From assembly GCF_018130955.1 (NCBI RefSeq), contig NZ_JAFCJM010000025.1, positions 31,835 through 95,834 on the forward strand: 64,000 bases of DNA, given 5' to 3'. This document shows positions 27,149 to 36,219 of this stretch, one piece after another. The notes beneath the pieces were generated by a model. The model was given only the letters and a program-made list of their open reading frames with translations, did not search any database and was not told the DNA's origin. This stretch comes from Bradyrhizobium liaoningense (GTDB lineage: Bacteria > Pseudomonadota > Alphaproteobacteria > Rhizobiales > Xanthobacteraceae). The number at the start of each line of letters is the position of its first letter. Position 1 is the first letter of the stretch. Made by a program: the position numbers and the translations under genes.

Positions 27149-27192
27149 GGCCGTGGGGGCGGCCAGGCGAATTTTGGGCTCGCTCCCGCCGC

Positions 27193-27885
27193 TCACTCCG
27201 GCACGACGGCTTTCGCGTTGTCACGCGAAAAAGCTGGCGGCACGTCGAACTTGCCGGTCTGCAAATCATATCGGCAGCGCCAGCCGTTCACGACAGCGGT
27301 CTGCGACGGTTTGCGCCGCTTGACGTCGGCATCCCCCGACAGGCCGATCACAAGATAGCGGTTCGCCGGCCAATCGACGCCGAGCTTGCGATAGTTGTCT
27401 TCAAACCCTTCCCACAGATAGGCCGCCTCGTGATACTCCGGCGCCTTCACAACCTTTCGCCACTCCGGCCTGGTCTTCATATAGGCCCAGGCGAGGTCAC
27501 CGAGCGGCTTCTTGGTCGCGCTCGCATAGCCCTGTGGCGTGAAGCGATACAGATAGAGCGACTGCTCGCCCGAGCCGGTCTTTTGCAGGCGAACGATCCA
27601 GTTCTGGTCATTGGTGAAGACAAAGGCCGCAGCGTAGCCGGCAGGCTCCGGATCAAGCAGCGCGAACGTGCCCGCCCGGCGGGCCCAGAACAGCCATTTC
27701 CAGTCGTCGGTCTCCTGGTTCAGATATTGCTCGATCGTCGTCGCGCCGTCGGGCGATGTCTTGGTGTGCTTCTCTGCGATCGCGTAACCCGCGGGCGGAG
27801 CCGCCGGCTGCGCGGCGGTCGCCGCACTGCAGAAGCCGAGACTGGCGGCCACGAGCAGGCCGATCCAAAATGCCCTACGCTTCAT
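27193..27885 (-). CDS. Secreted protein of unknown function
   Basis: A 230-residue protein with a clear signal peptide (MKRRAFWIGLLVAASLGFCS, cleaved near ATAA-QPA). The mature part has many Trp/Tyr residues (DDWKWLFWARRAG, WRKVVKAPEYHEAAYLWEGFEDNYRKLG) and one Cys near the C terminus. No family is recognised. It is likely periplasmic. The next gene on the same strand, 76 bases upstream of it, encodes a small membrane protein. Confidence 0.65.
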   Translation of the reverse strand: MKRRAFWIGLLVAASLGFCSAATAAQPAAPPAGYAIAEKHTKTSPDGATTIEQYLNQETDDWKWLFWARRAGTFALLDPEPAGYAAAFVFTNDQNWIVRLQKTGSGEQSLYLYRFTPQGYASATKKPLGDLAWAYMKTRPEWRKVVKAPEYHEAAYLWEGFEDNYRKLGVDWPANRYLVIGLSGDADVKRRKPSQTAVVNGWRCRYDLQTGKFDVPPAFSRDNAKAVVPE

Positions 27886-27961
27886 CGTCCTGTTCCCTTG
27901 ATCCGGTCACAGGATAAGTCGCGCATCTCCCGATCAAGTTCATCGCGGGATTAGCCGATGC

Positions 27962-28225
27962 TCAGGTGCCCGGCTGGTAGTATCCGAGGATCGTAGCCAG
28001 GAAGCACAGGACCGTGCCGCCCGCCGCCATCACCATCGTCATCCAGTAGCGGATCGGCATGGCGTCGCGCTGAAACACGAGGTCCGGCGTCCACCAGTCC
28101 CACCAATCCGTGTTGTACATCGTGATTTTTCGCTCGACCGCGCCGTACCACACCCTGCGGCCGCAGTAGATGCACGCCGCGAGCGCGACCATGCGATAAC
28201 CGACCTCATAGATGAAGAAATGCAT
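27962..28225 (-). CDS. Small two-span membrane protein, unknown
   Basis: An 87-residue protein with an N-terminal hydrophobic helix (VGYRMVALAACIYCGRRVWYG), a Trp/Asp-rich loop (TDWWDWWTPDLVF) and a second helix (WMTMVMAAGGTVLCFLATILG). The C-x-x-C in the first helix is notable but of unknown meaning. I start at the ATG at 28225; an earlier ATG would add six residues. A large stem-loop lies just upstream of this start. Confidence 0.5.
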   Translation of the reverse strand: MHFFIYEVGYRMVALAACIYCGRRVWYGAVERKITMYNTDWWDWWTPDLVFQRDAMPIRYWMTMVMAAGGTVLCFLATILGYYQPGT

Positions 28226-28233
28226 TCGGGCGT

Positions 28234-28279
28234 CCGGGGCCACACAGGCAATTGGTTGCCTGATCTTGGTGTGGCCGGA
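28234..28279. other. Long nested stem-loop between divergent genes
   Basis: Two perfect stems nest here: GGCCACAC pairs with GTGTGGCC, and inside it AGGCAA pairs with TTGCCT around a TTGG loop, with a 7-nt bulge on one side. It lies between the starts of the divergent membrane-protein and C13-peptidase genes. There is no U-run on either side. It may be a structured 5' leader or a transcription signal. Confidence 0.4.
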
Positions 28280-28511
28280 TCGGGGGTTGGTTCAAATGTC
28301 GGGCTGGCCGGGACGACGGCGAAGTATGCGGCTACTTCTTCACCCCGCCCCCAACGCTCGGACGAGTCCGGCCGGCGTGGCGGTCAAGGGGGAGCGGCGA
28401 AGCATGAGCGCGGTCGGAGAGATAACATTGCGAGCCATGCAAATTCGCTGTAGTTCGCCTGTCTTCTATTGGGCCGCAGCTCTGTGGCGGCCATCTCGCA
28501 GCGGGGTATGC

Positions 28512-29255
28512 ATGACCTCAGGGTCTTGGATCAGCCGGCTCGGCGCGCCGTTCGTCGCATTGATTTTGATCGTCGGGCTGGTTTCGCCGGTACGCGCTAT
28601 TGAGGATGCCCGAAAGGTTGGCGTGGTGTCCTTTGGCCTTTTCGGCGATCAAGGCGTGTTTAGAGCCGAGGCGACTGGCGCCGCTCAGGTCGTAGCGGCC
28701 CGTTTTGAGACTGCCTCGATCGACCTACAGTACAATTCAAAGAAGGGCGGACATGCGACGATCGAGGCCCTGGCTAGCTCGTTGCAGATTGTGGCCAGCC
28801 GCCTAGATCCCGAGAAAGATGTTCTCTTTTTGATTCTCACCTCGCATGGCTCTCCCGATGGCCTTGCAATCAAGGCGGGGCGGCTCACGCAAACGCTTAC
28901 GCCGTCCCGTCTCGCTGACATGCTCGCGAAAACGGGCGTGCGACACAAGGTAGTGGTCATCTCTGCCTGTTATTCTGGAGTTTTCATCCCACGCCTCGCG
29001 AATCCCGATGTGCTGGTCATCACCGCGGCCGATGCCCATCATTCTTCGTTCGGCTGTCAGGACAAGGCCAAGTGGACCTATTTCGGCGACGCTTTTTTCA
29101 ACGTTGCGCTAAGGCAAGCGACAAGTGTGAGGGATGCGTTTCTCGACGCGAGCCTGCTCGTTCGGAGGCGGGAACGGCGAGAGCATTTCGAGCCGTCAAA
29201 TCCTCAGATGGCAGGCGGTGAAAACGTGCTGCCATTGCTCGTTGAACGTCCTTGA
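28512..29255 (+). CDS. Peptidase C13 (legumain/caspase-like) family protein
   Basis: A 247-residue secreted protein with a signal peptide (SWISRLGAPFVALILIVGLV). The catalytic dyad is recognisable: His112 in FLILTSHGSPDG and Cys153 in VVVISACYSGVF, each after a hydrophobic strand as in clan CD. The family includes legumain and GPI-transamidase; bacterial members are mostly uncharacterised. Base composition looks less GC-rich than its neighbours, hinting at later acquisition. In-frame codons continue upstream, but the signal peptide supports the ATG at 28512. Its substrate is unknown. Confidence 0.75.
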   Translation: MTSGSWISRLGAPFVALILIVGLVSPVRAIEDARKVGVVSFGLFGDQGVFRAEATGAAQVVAARFETASIDLQYNSKKGGHATIEALASSLQIVASRLDPEKDVLFLILTSHGSPDGLAIKAGRLTQTLTPSRLADMLAKTGVRHKVVVISACYSGVFIPRLANPDVLVITAADAHHSSFGCQDKAKWTYFGDAFFNVALRQATSVRDAFLDASLLVRRRERREHFEPSNPQMAGGENVLPLLVERP

Positions 29256-29387
29256 ATTGGCAAACTGCTGCCTGTGGTTACCGCGACGAGCGCAAGCGCT
29301 CGCGCGGTCCGGATCAGTCCGCGCTACCGGACAACGCTACGCATTGTCAGCAACTGCACTTGCCCGGGGCGGCTGCAGAGTGTGAAG

Positions 29388-30074
29388 CTACGCCTTCGCC
29401 TGCCCTCGAAACCCCGTCGCCAGCACGTAGCGCTCGGATGAATCCTGGCGGCTTGCGGCCGGCTTCACGTGACGCACGGTGGCAAAGTCGCGCTTGAGCT
29501 GGGCGAGCAGCTCGGCGTCGGCGCCGCTCTGGAACGTCTTGGCGAGAAAGGCGCCGCCGGGCTTAAGCACGTCGCAGGCAAACGCAGCGGCGGTCTCGAC
29601 CAGGCCGACGATGCGGAGCTGGTCGGTCTTGCGGTGGCCTGTGGTGTTGGCGGCCATGTCGGACATCACGATGTCGGCGCCGCCGCCCAGCATGGCGGTG
29701 AGCTTCTCAGGCGCGTCATTGGCCATGAAGTCGAGCTGGGCGAAATCGACGCCGGGAATCTCCGGCATCTCCAACAGGTCGATCGCGACGACCTTGCCCT
29801 TGCCGTCCACAGAACCGACGCGCTTCGCCGCGATCTGGCTCCAGCCGCCGGGCGCGGCACCGAGATCGACCACAGCCATTCCCTGCTTCAGCAGATGATA
29901 CTTGTCATCGATCTCAAGCAGCTTGAACGCCGCGCGCGAGCGATAGCCCGCCGCCTTGGCCTTCGCGACATAGGGATCGTTGAGCTGGCGCTCGAGCCAG
30001 AGCTTTGACGACAGCTTTCGCTTGCCGCCGGTCTTGACCTGGACGTGCAAGCGGCCGGTGGTGTCTTTCGCCAT
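29388..30074 (-). CDS. rlmE: 23S rRNA (uridine-2'-O-)-methyltransferase
   Basis: A 228-residue FtsJ/RrmJ enzyme that methylates the 2'-OH of U2552 (E. coli numbering) in 23S rRNA using SAM. The SAM motif VVDLGAAPGGWSQ is present, and the catalytic tetrad K-D-K-E is visible in RAAFKLLEID, MSDMAANTTGHRKTD, LAKTFQSG and SSERYVLATGF. It starts 1 base after the Ppx/GppA gene on the same strand, so the two are co-transcribed. Confidence 0.95.
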   Translation of the reverse strand: MAKDTTGRLHVQVKTGGKRKLSSKLWLERQLNDPYVAKAKAAGYRSRAAFKLLEIDDKYHLLKQGMAVVDLGAAPGGWSQIAAKRVGSVDGKGKVVAIDLLEMPEIPGVDFAQLDFMANDAPEKLTAMLGGGADIVMSDMAANTTGHRKTDQLRIVGLVETAAAFACDVLKPGGAFLAKTFQSGADAELLAQLKRDFATVRHVKPAASRQDSSERYVLATGFRGQAKA

Positions 30075-30075
30075 C

Positions 30076-31155
30076 TCACCAGCTCCTGAGCGCGCCGTCC
30101 TCGCGCATCATCTCGACCAGCATGCCTTCGCGCAGGCCCCGGTCGGCGACGCGCAGGCGCGGCAACGGAAAGGCGCGGCGGATTGCATCGAGAATCGCGC
30201 AGCCTGCCAGCACCAGATCGGCGCGCTCGACGCTGATGCAATTGTTGCCGGCACGTTCTTCGTAGCTCATGCCGAGCAGCCGGTTGATGGTCGCACTGAT
30301 GTCGGCATCGTCCATCCAGATGCTGTCGATGCGCCGGCGGTCATAGCGCGCGAGGTTGAGATGGATGCCGGCGAGCGTCGTCACCGTACCCGATGTGCCC
30401 AACAGGTGCATGTCAGCGAGATCGCGGCCATGCTCCCCGGCAAAGGGTGCCACGTGGTTCGCGACCTCCTGCTCCATCTGCGCATAGATCGCCGGCGTCA
30501 CGTCGCGGCCGCCAAACTGCTCGGCAAGCGTCACCACGCCCAGCGGGATCGACATCCAGGCTTTTATGCGCGGCTGCGGATTTTCGTCAGCGGGATCGCG
30601 CTCGATGCGGACCAGCTCGGTCGAGCCGCCGCCGATGTCGAAAAGGATCGCGCCGCGCCCTTTTGGGTCGACCAGCGGCGAGCAGCCGAGCACGGCGAGC
30701 GCCGCCTCGGTCTCGCGGTCGATCACCTCGAGCTCGATGCCGGTTTCGGCCGCGACCCGGCTGCGGAACCCTTCGGCGTTGGAGGCCGCGCGGCAGGCTT
30801 CCGTGGCGATCAGCCGTAGCCGCCGCGCCTTCCGCAGGTTGATCTTGTCGCGGCAGATGCTGAGCGCGGCGATGGCGCGCTCGATCGCGGCGTCGCTGAT
30901 GCTGCCGGTCGCCGAAATGCCCTCGCCGAGCCGGATGATCCGCGAAAAGGAATCGACGACGCGAAAGCCGTCATGGGTCGGACAGGCGATCAGCAGCCTG
31001 CAGTTGTTGGTGCCGAGATCCAGCGCCGCATAGACGCCGGTTCCCGCCCCATTCGCTGAAGTCACCGGTTCGGCAGCCAGCGCTGCCGACACCATCGACC
31101 CCTGCGGCTCCCCGCGCGGCTGAGCGCCGTCGCGGAGCGGCATGTGGTCATTCAT
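30076..31155 (-). CDS. Ppx/GppA-family exopolyphosphatase
   Basis: A 359-residue ASKHA-fold phosphatase. ALDLGTNNCRLLIA is the phosphate-1 motif and ILFDIGGGSTELVRI the phosphate-2 motif; RLIATEACRAASN lies between them. Relatives hydrolyse polyphosphate or pppGpp. The protein is shorter than E. coli Ppx (about 510 residues) and stops after the two-lobed core. About 35 Ala/Gly-rich residues precede the core, so the true start may be the internal Met at residue 21. It is followed at once by rlmE, a linkage common in alphaproteobacteria. Confidence 0.9.
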   Translation of the reverse strand: MNDHMPLRDGAQPRGEPQGSMVSAALAAEPVTSANGAGTGVYAALDLGTNNCRLLIACPTHDGFRVVDSFSRIIRLGEGISATGSISDAAIERAIAALSICRDKINLRKARRLRLIATEACRAASNAEGFRSRVAAETGIELEVIDRETEAALAVLGCSPLVDPKGRGAILFDIGGGSTELVRIERDPADENPQPRIKAWMSIPLGVVTLAEQFGGRDVTPAIYAQMEQEVANHVAPFAGEHGRDLADMHLLGTSGTVTTLAGIHLNLARYDRRRIDSIWMDDADISATINRLLGMSYEERAGNNCISVERADLVLAGCAILDAIRRAFPLPRLRVADRGLREGMLVEMMREDGALRSW

Positions 31156-31355
31156 ACAAACTGTCTTTCCACGGCCCCGAAAGGGCCGATCCGGAATTGA
31201 TTATTCGCCGGAAACATTAGCAGCGCGGCAAGTCAGCGCAACAGGACCATGCCCTTTCGTCCGTTGTCCCGGGGGGATCGGTGCGTTATCTGGTTAAGGT
31301 CAGGTCCGTAAGACCCGCGCGCGACGCGCAAATGTCGGCTTTTTAGGTCATTTCC

Positions 31356-33725
31356 ATGCAAGAACACACCAAATCGTCCTCGCTCGATAACGCTATTGCA
31401 CTGCAAAAATATGGTGTCGGCCAGCCGGTCCGACGCAAGGAGGACGATACCCTGGTGCGCGGCAAGGGCCGCTATACCGACGATTTCAACCTGCCCGCCC
31501 AGGCCTATGCCTATGTCGTCCGCTCGACCCATGCCCATGGCGTGATCCGCGGCATCGACACCGCGGCCGCTAAGGCGATGCCGGGCGTGCTGGGCGTGTG
31601 GACTGGAACGGACCTCAACGCCGCTGGCTATGGCCCTTTCACCTGCGGCTTGCCGCTGAAGAGCCGCGACGGCACGCCGCTGCTCCAGACCAACCGCATG
31701 GCGCTGGCCGCCGACAAGGTCCGCTTCGTCGGCGACCCCGTCGCCTTCGTGGTGGCCGAAACGCTGGCGCAGGCGCGCGATGCGGCCGAAGCCGTCGCGG
31801 TCGATGTCGAGCCGTTGCCGGCGGTCACCGATCCGGAACAGGCCGCACAGCCCGGCGCGCCGCTGCTCTACGACCATATCCCGAACAACGTCGCGCTCGA
31901 CTACCACTATGGCGACGTGGAAAAGGTGAACGCGGCCTTCGCCAGCGCCGCCCATGTGACCAAGCTAGACATCGAGAACACGCGCGTTGCCGTGGTGTCG
32001 ATGGAGCCGCGCGTCGGGCTTGCGTCGTATGACAAGAAGACCGAGCGCTACACCATCCAGGTGCCGACGCAGGGCGTCGCCGGCAACCGCGCCAACCTCG
32101 CCAAGAACCTGAAAGTGCCGAACGAGAAGGTGCACCTGCTGACCGGCAATGTCGGCGGCTCCTTCGGCATGAAGAACATCAACTATCCCGAATATATGTG
32201 CATCCTGTTCGCCGCGAAGGAGCTCGGGCGCCCGGTGAAGTGGCTCGATGAGCGCTCGACCAGCTTCCTCTCCGACAGCCACGGCCGCGCGCAAAAAATC
32301 CATGCCGAGCTCGCGCTCGACGCCGAAGGACATTTCCTGGCGACGAAACTGTGTGGTTACGGCAATGTCGGCGCCTACATCACCGGCGTTGCGCCCGGGC
32401 CCCTCTCGCTCAACACCGGCAAGAACTTTTCCAGCGTCTATCGCACGCCGCTGATGGGCATTGACATCAAGGTGGTCCTCACCAACACCACGCTGATGGG
32501 CGCCTATCGCGGTGCCGGCCGACCCGAGGCGAACTACTATATGGAACGCCTGATCGACAAAGCCGCCGACGAGATGGGCATCAACCGGCTGACGCTGCGC
32601 AAGCGCAACTTCATCAAGCCGAACCAGATGCCGTTCCCCGCCTCCTCCGGCGTCACCTATGACAGCGGCGACTTCCAGGCCGTGTTCAACAAGGCGCTGG
32701 AGATCTCCGACTACGAGAGCTTTGCCAGGCGCAAGAAGGAGAGCAAGAAGGCCGGCAAGCTGCGCGGCATCGCCGTCGGCTCCTATCTCGAGGTTACCGC
32801 ACCTCCCGGCGTCGAGCTCGGCAAGATCGTGTTCGATCCTGACGGTTCGGTACAGCTCGTCACCGGCACGCTCGACTACGGCCAGGGCCATGCCTCGGCC
32901 TTCGCGCAGGTGCTTTGCGCACAGCTCGGCGTCCCCTTCGAGAGCGTCAAGCTGGTGCAGGGCGACAGCGACATCGTGCACACCGGCAACGGCACCGGCG
33001 GCTCGCGCTCGATCACGGCCAGCGGCATGGCGATCGTGCAGGCCTCGAAACTCGTGATCGAGAAGGGCAAGCGCGCTGCGGCGCACATGCTCGAGGCGTC
33101 CGAAGCCGACATCGAATTCGCCGACGGCAGTTTCACCATCGCCGGCACCGACCGCAGCATCGACATCATGGAGCTCGCAAAACGCCTGCACGACGGCAAG
33201 GTGCCGGAGGGCGTGCCCGATACGCTCGACGTCGACCACACCACCGAGCCGGTGCCGTCGGCCTTCCCCAACGGCTGCCACGTCGCCGAGGTCGAGGTCG
33301 ATCCGGACACCGGCGTGGTGCAGATCGTGCGCTATACCGGCGTCAACGATTTTGGCACGGTCATCAACCCGATGCTGGTCGCGGGCCAGCTCCATGGCGG
33401 CGTCGCGCAGGGTATCGGCCAAGCGCTGATGGAGCAGATCCAATATGACGAGAGCGGCCAGCCGGTCACCGGCTCGCTGCTCGACTACGCGCTGCCGCGC
33501 GCCGAGGATATCCCCGCAATGACGGTCGGCGACCATCCGGTGCCGGCCAAGAGCAATCCGCTGGGCACCAAGGGCTGCGGCGAAGCCGGCTGCGCCGGCA
33601 GCATGTCGACCGTGGTGAATGCCGTGCTCGACGCGCTCTCGGACTACGGCATCAAGCATCTCGACATGCCGTTGACGTCGGAACGTGTCTGGCGCGCGAT
33701 CCAGGAGACCAAGGGCGCCGCGTAA
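31356..33725 (+). CDS. Xanthine dehydrogenase-family molybdenum subunit (CoxL form II-like)
   Basis: A 789-residue large subunit of the molybdenum hydroxylase family. The N-terminal alpha/beta hammerhead (VRRKEDDTLVRGKGRYTDD) and the molybdopterin-binding parts are complete. The active-site motif is AYRGAGR, the form II signature, not AYXCSFR of true CO dehydrogenase; the base-catalyst Glu is in GTKGCGEAGCAG. Form II enzymes oxidise aldehydes, purines or other aromatics rather than CO. No iron-sulfur or FAD subunit gene is adjacent, which is unusual, so partners must be encoded elsewhere or differ. Confidence 0.88.
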   Translation: MQEHTKSSSLDNAIALQKYGVGQPVRRKEDDTLVRGKGRYTDDFNLPAQAYAYVVRSTHAHGVIRGIDTAAAKAMPGVLGVWTGTDLNAAGYGPFTCGLPLKSRDGTPLLQTNRMALAADKVRFVGDPVAFVVAETLAQARDAAEAVAVDVEPLPAVTDPEQAAQPGAPLLYDHIPNNVALDYHYGDVEKVNAAFASAAHVTKLDIENTRVAVVSMEPRVGLASYDKKTERYTIQVPTQGVAGNRANLAKNLKVPNEKVHLLTGNVGGSFGMKNINYPEYMCILFAAKELGRPVKWLDERSTSFLSDSHGRAQKIHAELALDAEGHFLATKLCGYGNVGAYITGVAPGPLSLNTGKNFSSVYRTPLMGIDIKVVLTNTTLMGAYRGAGRPEANYYMERLIDKAADEMGINRLTLRKRNFIKPNQMPFPASSGVTYDSGDFQAVFNKALEISDYESFARRKKESKKAGKLRGIAVGSYLEVTAPPGVELGKIVFDPDGSVQLVTGTLDYGQGHASAFAQVLCAQLGVPFESVKLVQGDSDIVHTGNGTGGSRSITASGMAIVQASKLVIEKGKRAAAHMLEASEADIEFADGSFTIAGTDRSIDIMELAKRLHDGKVPEGVPDTLDVDHTTEPVPSAFPNGCHVAEVEVDPDTGVVQIVRYTGVNDFGTVINPMLVAGQLHGGVAQGIGQALMEQIQYDESGQPVTGSLLDYALPRAEDIPAMTVGDHPVPAKSNPLGTKGCGEAGCAGSMSTVVNAVLDALSDYGIKHLDMPLTSERVWRAIQETKGAA

Positions 33726-33780
33726 GGCCGGGCGCCCTTTGCTGAGCGAGAGTCTGTCGCTGCTTCCACGCACACAACTG

Positions 33781-33891
33781 TCATCACCCGCGAAAGCGGG
33801 TGATCCAGTATTCCAGAGACAGCGAGAGTAGAGCCGAGAAGCCGCGGCGTACTGGATGCCCCGCCTGCGCGGAGCATGACAACGGAATCTG
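33781..33891. repeat. Palindromic intergenic repeat (gcgaaagcggg type)
   Basis: The stretch begins with the hairpin ATCACCCGC-GAAA-GCGGGTGAT (33783-33804), continues TCCAGTATTCCAGAG and ends in CGTACTGGATGCCCCGCC. The CCAGTA / TACTGG arms pair across the element. It fills the convergent gap between the molybdoenzyme and pleD genes. Confidence 0.8.
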
Positions 33892-33921
33892 TGGCGGGCG
33901 CGTGCCCGTCCGTCAGCCGCA

Positions 33922-35295
33922 TTACGCCGCCTGTGACACCACGCGATTGCGGCCGTCGTGCTTGGCGCGGTAGAGCGCGGTGTCGGCGCGCTTGAGGACG
34001 TCGGCGACCGCCTCGCCCTTCTGCTCCAGCGTCGTCAGCCCGATCGAGATCGTGACCTCGATCCGCTTGGTGCCCTTGTGGACGGCAAAGGGCTCGCCCG
34101 CGATCGAGCGGCGCAGGCGCTCGGCGACCATGCCGGCGACGTGCAGATCCGTCTCCGGCATCACGATGACGAACTCCTCGCCGCCGTATCGGCACGCGAG
34201 ATCGATGCCGCGGATCGATTTTCGCACCCGCACGGCGAATTCGCGCAGCACGTCGTCGCCGGCGTCGTGGCCGTAATTGTCATTGATCGACTTGAAATAG
34301 TCGATGTCCAGAATCATCAGCGCGAGCGGCTTGCCGCGCGTCGAGGCCTGCTCGGCGAGCGTCGCCAGATGGCTCTCCATGTAGCGGCGGTTGTGCAGGC
34401 CGGTCAGCGCGTCGGTGATGGCAGCCTCGATCGAGTTCTGCACATTGTCGCGCAGATGATCGGTGTAGCGGCGGCGGCGAATTTGCGTGCGGGCGCGCGC
34501 CAAAAGCTCATTCTTGTCGACCGGGCGCAGGAGATAATCGTTGACGCCGATCTCGAGCCCGCGCAGCAGCCGCGTGCCGCTCTCGGCTTCGGCGACGGCG
34601 AGGATCGGCACGTGGCGCGTCCGCTCGAGCGAGCGCGCCTGGCTGCACAGCCGAAGCCCATCGAAATTGTTGAGGTCGAGCGAGACGATCAGCAGGTCGT
34701 AATTGCCCTCGGCGGCGTGGAACAGCGCCTCCGTCGGATTCGGCTCGACATCGACCGTGTGCTCGGACGCAAGCAACGTCGCCAGCCGCTCATAGGACGA
34801 CTGCCGGTCGTCGACCAGCAGGATGCGCCCGCCCTTGCCGGTGTCGGTGACCGCGTTGCGCTCCGGCGCCTGCACCCCGATCTCGAGCGAAGTGATGGCG
34901 CGCATGCGCAGCTCGTCGGTCATCATCTTCAGCCGCGTCAGCGAACGCACGCGCGCGATCAGCACGACGTCGGACACGGGTTTTGTGAGGAAGTCGTCGG
35001 CACCCGCTTCCAAACCGCGCACGCGGTCGGCGGGACTGTCGAGCGCGGTCACCATCACGACGGGAATGTGGTGCGTCGCCGGATCGGACTTCAAGCGGCG
35101 GCAGACCTCAAAGCCGTCCATGTCGGGCATCATGACGTCGAGCAGGATGATGTCGCATTCGGCGCGGCGGGACATTGCCAGCGCCTCAGCGCCGTTCGAC
35201 GCCGTCATCACATCGAAATATTCGGCCGAGAGACGGGCTTCCAAAAGCTTGACGTTGGCAGGGACGTCATCGACGACGAGGATACGCGCGGACAC
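33922..35295 (-). CDS. pleD: Diguanylate cyclase response regulator PleD
   Basis: A 457-residue protein with two receiver domains and a C-terminal GGDEF domain. REC1 has phospho-acceptor Asp53 (ILLDVMMPDMDG); REC2 (about 155-275) lacks a canonical acceptor site, as in PleD. The cyclase signature is GGEEF at residues 371-375, with an RxxD inhibitory site (R362-D365) five residues before it, predicting c-di-GMP feedback. In Caulobacter PleD drives pole development. The start is GTG at 35295, with GGGAGT about 9 bases upstream. It follows divK by 13 bases. Confidence 0.95.
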   Translation of the reverse strand: MSARILVVDDVPANVKLLEARLSAEYFDVMTASNGAEALAMSRRAECDIILLDVMMPDMDGFEVCRRLKSDPATHHIPVVMVTALDSPADRVRGLEAGADDFLTKPVSDVVLIARVRSLTRLKMMTDELRMRAITSLEIGVQAPERNAVTDTGKGGRILLVDDRQSSYERLATLLASEHTVDVEPNPTEALFHAAEGNYDLLIVSLDLNNFDGLRLCSQARSLERTRHVPILAVAEAESGTRLLRGLEIGVNDYLLRPVDKNELLARARTQIRRRRYTDHLRDNVQNSIEAAITDALTGLHNRRYMESHLATLAEQASTRGKPLALMILDIDYFKSINDNYGHDAGDDVLREFAVRVRKSIRGIDLACRYGGEEFVIVMPETDLHVAGMVAERLRRSIAGEPFAVHKGTKRIEVTISIGLTTLEQKGEAVADVLKRADTALYRAKHDGRNRVVSQAA

Positions 35296-35308
35296 TGCAA
35301 TTGACTCC

Positions 35309-35674
35309 CTACCCGATAAAACGCCGGACCGTCTCAATGAACTTGCCGACTGAAATCGGCTTGGAAAGATAAGCCTCGCAGCCGCCCTCGCGGATGCGTT
35401 CTTCGTCGCCTTTCATCGCGAAGGCCGTGACCGCGACGACGGGAATGTTGCGCAGTTCCGGATCGTCCTTGATCCAGCGCGTCACCTCCAGACCCGAGAC
35501 CTGCGGCAACTGGATGTCCATCAGGACGAGGTCGGGACGCATCTTGCGAACGAGATCGAGCGCCTCGTAGCCATTGCTGGTGCCCGAGGTCTGGTAGCCA
35601 TGCGCCTCCAACAGGTCGCGGAAGAGCTTCATGTTGAGCTCGTTGTCTTCCACGATCAGGACGGTCTTAGCCAT
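35309..35674 (-). CDS. divK: Single-domain response regulator DivK
   Basis: A 121-residue receiver-only protein with acidic VEDNELN, Asp53 (LVLMDIQLPQVSG), Thr in VAVTAFAMKGDEE and Lys in YLSKPISVGKF, which match DivK closely. DivK is phosphorylated by PleC/DivJ-type kinases and controls CtrA through DivL-CckA in alphaproteobacterial cell division. An upstream start would add five residues; MAKTVLIVEDNELN is the usual N terminus. It leads the divK-pleD operon. Confidence 0.95.
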   Translation of the reverse strand: MAKTVLIVEDNELNMKLFRDLLEAHGYQTSGTSNGYEALDLVRKMRPDLVLMDIQLPQVSGLEVTRWIKDDPELRNIPVVAVTAFAMKGDEERIREGGCEAYLSKPISVGKFIETVRRFIG

Positions 35675-35907
35675 CCCGCAACTCCCCACTTCCAGGAGAT
35701 CTGTTTGACATCTGCGGCGCCTCAGGCGCCTCTCGATGGCGCTTCGAAAACTGGATTCAAACTAGCTCCAGATTCGCTCTAGTTTCGTTAAACCCGAGGC
35801 CCAACTTTCTGCGATTGGTTGCCGCTTGCTTGTCTGGCCTTGCGAGACTCGGGCATGATGATTCTCAAAGTAGACACTGAAAGTTAACGGAAAGGCAAAC
35901 CGCCCCC

Positions 35908-36219
35908 TTGAAAAAGCCTGTTCAAAACCCCCGCGAAGTCGCTGAAATCGTTGCGATTCAGGCCCTGTCTTTCGTTGCGGGCGAGCCTGAAAGGCTGGGC
36001 CTGTTCCTGGCTGAGACAGGCATTGGCCCGGAGACCCTGCGCAGCGCCGCCAGCGACCCGAATTTCCTGATCAGCGTGCTCGATTTCGTGCTGCGCGACG
36101 ATGCCACGGTGAAGGCTTTTGCGAGTGTTTCGCAACTCCATCCGACCAACATCGCCGCCGCCCGGCAAGTTCTCGGAGACGCGCTGGGCGACCCGCACTG
36201 GGAGCGCGACGCGCCGTGA
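35908..36219 (+). CDS. DUF3572 family protein
   Basis: A 103-residue helical protein, MKKPVQNPREVAEIVAIQAL onward, with a central GEPERLGLFLAETGIGPETLR that I recognise as DUF3572, a family seen in Rhizobiales beside divK and dinB. The start is a TTG with a moderate GGAAAGG about 12 bases upstream. The stop overlaps the dinB GTG start by four bases (GTGA), so the two are translationally coupled. The function is unknown; the linkage suggests a role near DNA damage or cell cycle, but that is only context. Confidence 0.8.
   Translation: MKKPVQNPREVAEIVAIQALSFVAGEPERLGLFLAETGIGPETLRSAASDPNFLISVLDFVLRDDATVKAFASVSQLHPTNIAAARQVLGDALGDPHWERDAP

Noticed and set aside
27149..27164. GGCCG/CGGCC hairpin after adhesin 2 as a terminator
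   Set aside because: Only five base pairs and no U-tract; weak evidence.
31172..31188. CGGCCC-loop-GGGCCG hairpin near the Ppx/GppA start as a terminator
   Set aside because: It lies in the 5' leader of the minus-strand gene and has no U-run; too short to assign a role.
31356..33725. True aerobic CO dehydrogenase (form I CoxL)
   Set aside because: The active-site motif is AYRGAGR, not AYXCSFR, and coxM and coxS are absent.
31965..33773. A 602-residue open frame on the minus strand opposite the molybdoenzyme gene
   Set aside because: It mirrors a gene with complete molybdoenzyme motifs; long antisense frames are expected in GC-rich codon use, and the translation is Arg/His/Asp-rich with no motifs.
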